This document shows positions 61,719-64,000 of a DNA stretch of 64,000 nt, one piece after another. The notes beneath the pieces were generated by a model that saw only the letters and a list, made by a program, of their open reading frames with translations, had not been told where the DNA came from and did no database searches. The position numbers and the translations under genes were made by a program. Source of the DNA: Lachnospiraceae bacterium (GTDB lineage Bacteria > Bacillota > Clostridia > Lachnospirales > Lachnospiraceae); contig JAQUXP010000002.1 in the NCBI GenBank assembly GCA_028692395.1, positions 96,358 through 160,357 of the forward strand, in the 5' to 3' direction. How positions within the stretch are numbered: the first letter of the stretch is position 1; each line of letters begins with the position of its first letter.

Positions 61719-62904
61719 GCTGATTATTACAAAGATGCCCTTCGGTGATAAAATGCTGCAGATATCTGCCATTATGGAAGAAAACAAGCTTCTGGAATTC
61801 CGTGTGCGCAATCTGTCCTATGCCTCTATTCTGGGAAACATTTACGTAGGAAAGGTGGATCGTGTAGCGGTGGATCTGAAGGCGGTATTCGTAAGAATCT
61901 CGCCAGAGCAGATCTGTTTTCTTCCATGGAAGGAATGCAGCTCGGTTATCTATAAATCACCGGCAAGGGAAGGAATCCCAAAGGCAGGAGATGAAATTCT
62001 TGTTCAGGTGAACCGGGAGGCTCTGAAAGAAAAATTACCCTCTGCAACCTGTAATCTGAGTCTTCCGGGAAGATTTCTTGTTCTTACATCCGGAGAGAAT
62101 CGATGTGGAGTGTCCAACAAGCTTTCCACTGAGGATCAAAAGCGCCTGAAATCGCTGATAGAAAGCATGCGTCAGGATACAACCATGGGAGTGATTGCCA
62201 GGACCGGTGCAAAGGATGCCTCCAATCATCAGATGATGGAGGAATACGGCGCTTTGAAGGAACAGCTTCAGAAGATCTGTGACTATGGAATCTCCAGAAC
62301 CTGTTATTCCTGTCTGATGCAGGCAAAAAGTGAGTGGCAGGAGCTTCTGGAACATCTGCCGGAGGAGAAGGTTGAGGAGATCATCCTGGATGACAGAGAA
62401 GAAGCAGAGAGGCTGAAGACGATCCTGAACAGTTTCTTTCCTTCCCTTCTTCCACGTGTCAGAATCTATGACGATGAGCTTTTGCCTCTTCCCAAGCTAT
62501 ATCGCTTTGAGAAGTACCTGCAGGATGCTTTGCAGAAGAAGGTATGGCTGAACTCAGGTGGTTTTCTGGTAATTGAACAGACAGAGGCCTTTGTCGTGAT
62601 TGATGTAAATACTGGAAAATCAGTTACCCGAAAAAAGGCGGAGGAAGCCTATCGAAAGATCAATCTGGAAGCAGCCGTCGAGATTGCCAGACAGCTTCGA
62701 ATCCGTCAGCTGTCCGGGACAATCCTGATTGATTTTATTAATATGAAGAATGCCAGTCACCAGGATGAGCTGCTGCATGTGTTGAAACGTGCATTTCAGA
62801 AGGACTTTTCGAAAACAATTGTGGTTGATGTTACTGCTTTACAAATTACAGAGGTTACACGGCAGAAAAGCAGACGTTCTCTCGCAGAAGAAGTCCGGTT
62901 ATAA
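61711..62904 (+). CDS. Ribonuclease E/G family protein, short form
   Basis: A 397-residue endoribonuclease. The S1-like RNA-binding region (ILGNIYVGKVDRVAVDLKAVFV) is at ~40-60 and the DNase I-like catalytic part carries Asp298 (VVIDVNTGK) and Asp341 (LIDFINMK), spaced 43 residues apart like E. coli RNase E Asp303/Asp346. The chain ends ...VTRQKSRRSLAEEVRL, just where RNase E has its CPxC zinc-link, so the zinc-link and small domain are absent. The start is TTG 61711, overlapping the previous stop region, behind GGGGGAAG. Confidence 0.9.
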   Translation: MSKLIITKMPFGDKMLQISAIMEENKLLEFRVRNLSYASILGNIYVGKVDRVAVDLKAVFVRISPEQICFLPWKECSSVIYKSPAREGIPKAGDEILVQVNREALKEKLPSATCNLSLPGRFLVLTSGENRCGVSNKLSTEDQKRLKSLIESMRQDTTMGVIARTGAKDASNHQMMEEYGALKEQLQKICDYGISRTCYSCLMQAKSEWQELLEHLPEEKVEEIILDDREEAERLKTILNSFFPSLLPRVRIYDDELLPLPKLYRFEKYLQDALQKKVWLNSGGFLVIEQTEAFVVIDVNTGKSVTRKKAEEAYRKINLEAAVEIARQLRIRQLSGTILIDFINMKNASHQDELLHVLKRAFQKDFSKTIVVDVTALQITEVTRQKSRRSLAEEVRL

Positions 62905-62952
62905 GGTTTTAAACAGGAGATTTCTCTTCTGTACGAAGAAGGATATTTGTGT

Positions 62953-62958
62953 TATAAT
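62953..62958 (+). promoter_or_regulatory. Possible -10 element for degV
   Basis: A perfect TATAAT lies 33 bases before the degV start in the 87-base gap, but no good -35 is visible at the right distance. Confidence 0.35.
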
Positions 62959-62991
62959 TTTAATATTGAGATTTACCGAAGGAGGAAGTTT

Positions 62992-63870
62992 ATGCCGGAT
63001 GTAGCAATTGTAACCGACAGTAACAGCGGTATTACGCAAAGTGAGGGAAAAAAGCTTGGAATATATGTTCTTCCCATGCCTTTTTTTATAGAGGAAGAGC
63101 TTCATTATGAAGATATAGATTTTACACAGGAAAAATTCTATGAACTGTTAAATCAGGATATCAATGTCTCTACCTCTCAGCCAACCCCGGCAGATGTGAC
63201 AGGGTTATGGAAAGAGATTCTCAAAGAGTATCAGCAGCTGGTTTATATCCCTATGTCCAGCGGCCTTTCCACATCCTGCGACACCGCACGGGCACTGGCA
63301 CGGGATTATGAGGGTCGTGTATTTGTGGTAGATAACAAGCGTATCTCTGTTACCATGAGACAATCCGTACTGGATGCGCTGGTACTTTCCCGTCAGGGAT
63401 TGAGCGGTGCTCAGATCAAGGAGCTTTTGGAAAAGACAGGGATGGATGCCAGCATCTATCTTCTGGTAGACACTCTGAAGTTTTTGAAAAAGGGTGGAAG
63501 AATCACACCTGCCGCTGCCATGATCGGTTCTGTATTACGAATCAAACCAATTCTGACAATACAAGGTGACAAGCTGGATGCCTTTGCAAAGGTACGGGGT
63601 ACCAGGCAGGGAAAGAAGATCATGCTGGACGCCATGCAAAAGGATATGGAAGAACGCTTTGCAAAAGAGCGTGCTGCAGGTCAGATGGCGCTGGAGATCT
63701 CCTATTCCTATGGACAGGATGAAATCGTCGATCAGTGGCGCAGTGAGGTGCAGGCAGGATTTCCGGATATGACGCTGGATGAATCCCCATTATCTCTGAG
63801 TGTGGCCTGCCATACAGGTCCCGGGGTATTGGCGATTGCCTGTGCGAAAAAAGTGTCGGATGTCAAGTGA
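62992..63870 (+). CDS. DegV-family fatty-acid-binding protein (FakB-type)
   Basis: A 292-residue cytosolic protein of the DegV family, which binds a fatty acid and presents it to FakA for phosphorylation. The family motifs are clear: VAIVTDSNSGIT, STSQPTPADV (ligand/phosphate contacts), YIPMSSGLSTSCDTAR, LVDTLKFLKKGGRI and KPILTIQGDKLDAFAKVRGTRQG, with a CHTGPGVLAIA end. ATG 62992 follows AAGGAGGAAG. A FakA-type kinase gene lies at 6305 in this window. Confidence 0.93.
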   Translation: MPDVAIVTDSNSGITQSEGKKLGIYVLPMPFFIEEELHYEDIDFTQEKFYELLNQDINVSTSQPTPADVTGLWKEILKEYQQLVYIPMSSGLSTSCDTARALARDYEGRVFVVDNKRISVTMRQSVLDALVLSRQGLSGAQIKELLEKTGMDASIYLLVDTLKFLKKGGRITPAAAMIGSVLRIKPILTIQGDKLDAFAKVRGTRQGKKIMLDAMQKDMEERFAKERAAGQMALEISYSYGQDEIVDQWRSEVQAGFPDMTLDESPLSLSVACHTGPGVLAIACAKKVSDVK

Positions 63871-64000
63871 TTTCTTGAGTTTCCGCAAAATGCAATTCTG
63901 AAATAGTTAAATCTTCCCAAAGTACCAATCTGTCAAATTTTAGAAAAAATAGAATGACAGTATTAGAATGAGAGGCACTGAAATAAGCCCCGCTGGAACC
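63871..64000 (+). other. Downstream non-coding sequence to window end
   Basis: I see no gene, terminator or convincing promoter in these 130 bases. A leader for a following gene is possible, since ribosomal protein L21 often lies near RNase E/G genes in this group of bacteria, but nothing here proves it. Confidence 0.4.

Overview
The window is a low-to-mid GC chromosomal segment of an anaerobic, spore-forming member of the Clostridia, most likely the family Lachnospiraceae. This rests on sporulation genes (an alpha/beta-type SASP, a ylbJ homologue, a ytfJ/gerW homologue), the short HisG plus HisZ arrangement, a DUF6465-type basic protein, the TIGR03960/TIGR03936 radical-SAM pair next to an RNase E/G gene, and Gram-positive RBS usage (AGGAGG). 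No rRNA, tRNA, CRISPR array, insertion sequence or phage gene was seen. The species cannot be named from this sequence alone.

Layout. 1-2.9 kb: cell-wall synthesis pair (FtsW/RodA/SpoVE-type polymerase and class B PBP). 3-5.4 kb: Nudix hydrolase, a small unknown protein, a DUF2953 protein, YtfJ and a 45-residue membrane peptide, facing rpmB (L28) across a shared bidirectional terminator. 5.9-10 kb: Asp23/Gls24 protein, FakA-type DAK2 kinase, RecG. 10.2-11.1 kb: histone-like Lys/Ala/Pro-rich DUF6465 protein and a convergent SASP gene. 11.3-14.3 kb: mgsA, rsmD, coaD, a coiled-coil protein, and convergent ylbJ. 14.4-23.6 kb: pepD, a small alarmone synthetase, two pseudouridine synthases, an RsmF-type methyltransferase, YgiQ, a two-TM unknown, signal peptidase I and recU. 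23.7-28 kb: a partial histidine operon (hisZ-G-D-B-I). 28.1-31.5 kb: a cobalamin riboswitch with an attenuator terminator in front of a BtuF/C/D-like corrinoid ABC transporter.

31.7-47.3 kb is one 5174-codon gene for a giant surface protein: signal peptide, Pro-Thr-Glu tandem linker, several large beta-type adhesin/isopeptide-like domains, then about 31 Cna-B (SpaA-type) domains, ending in a transmembrane anchor whose sorting signal is degenerate. It contains a multi-domain block that appears three times. It is followed by a BvgS-like hybrid sensor kinase with two extracellular solute-binding domains.

50.5-58.8 kb is a carbohydrate locus: lipoprotein binding protein, two permeases, a YesM/YesN-type two-component system under its own promoter, and a cytosolic (alpha/alpha)6-type glycoside hydrolase. 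It has no ATPase gene, so a shared ATPase elsewhere is likely. 59.2-63.9 kb: the TIGR03960 and TIGR03936 radical-SAM pair, a short RNase E/G and a DegV (FakB-type) fatty-acid-binding protein, the likely class of partner for the FakA kinase at 6.3 kb.

The housekeeping parts look ordinary. The accessory interest lies in the giant Cna-B protein with its neighbouring sensor kinase, the riboswitch leader, and the carbohydrate locus of unknown substrate.
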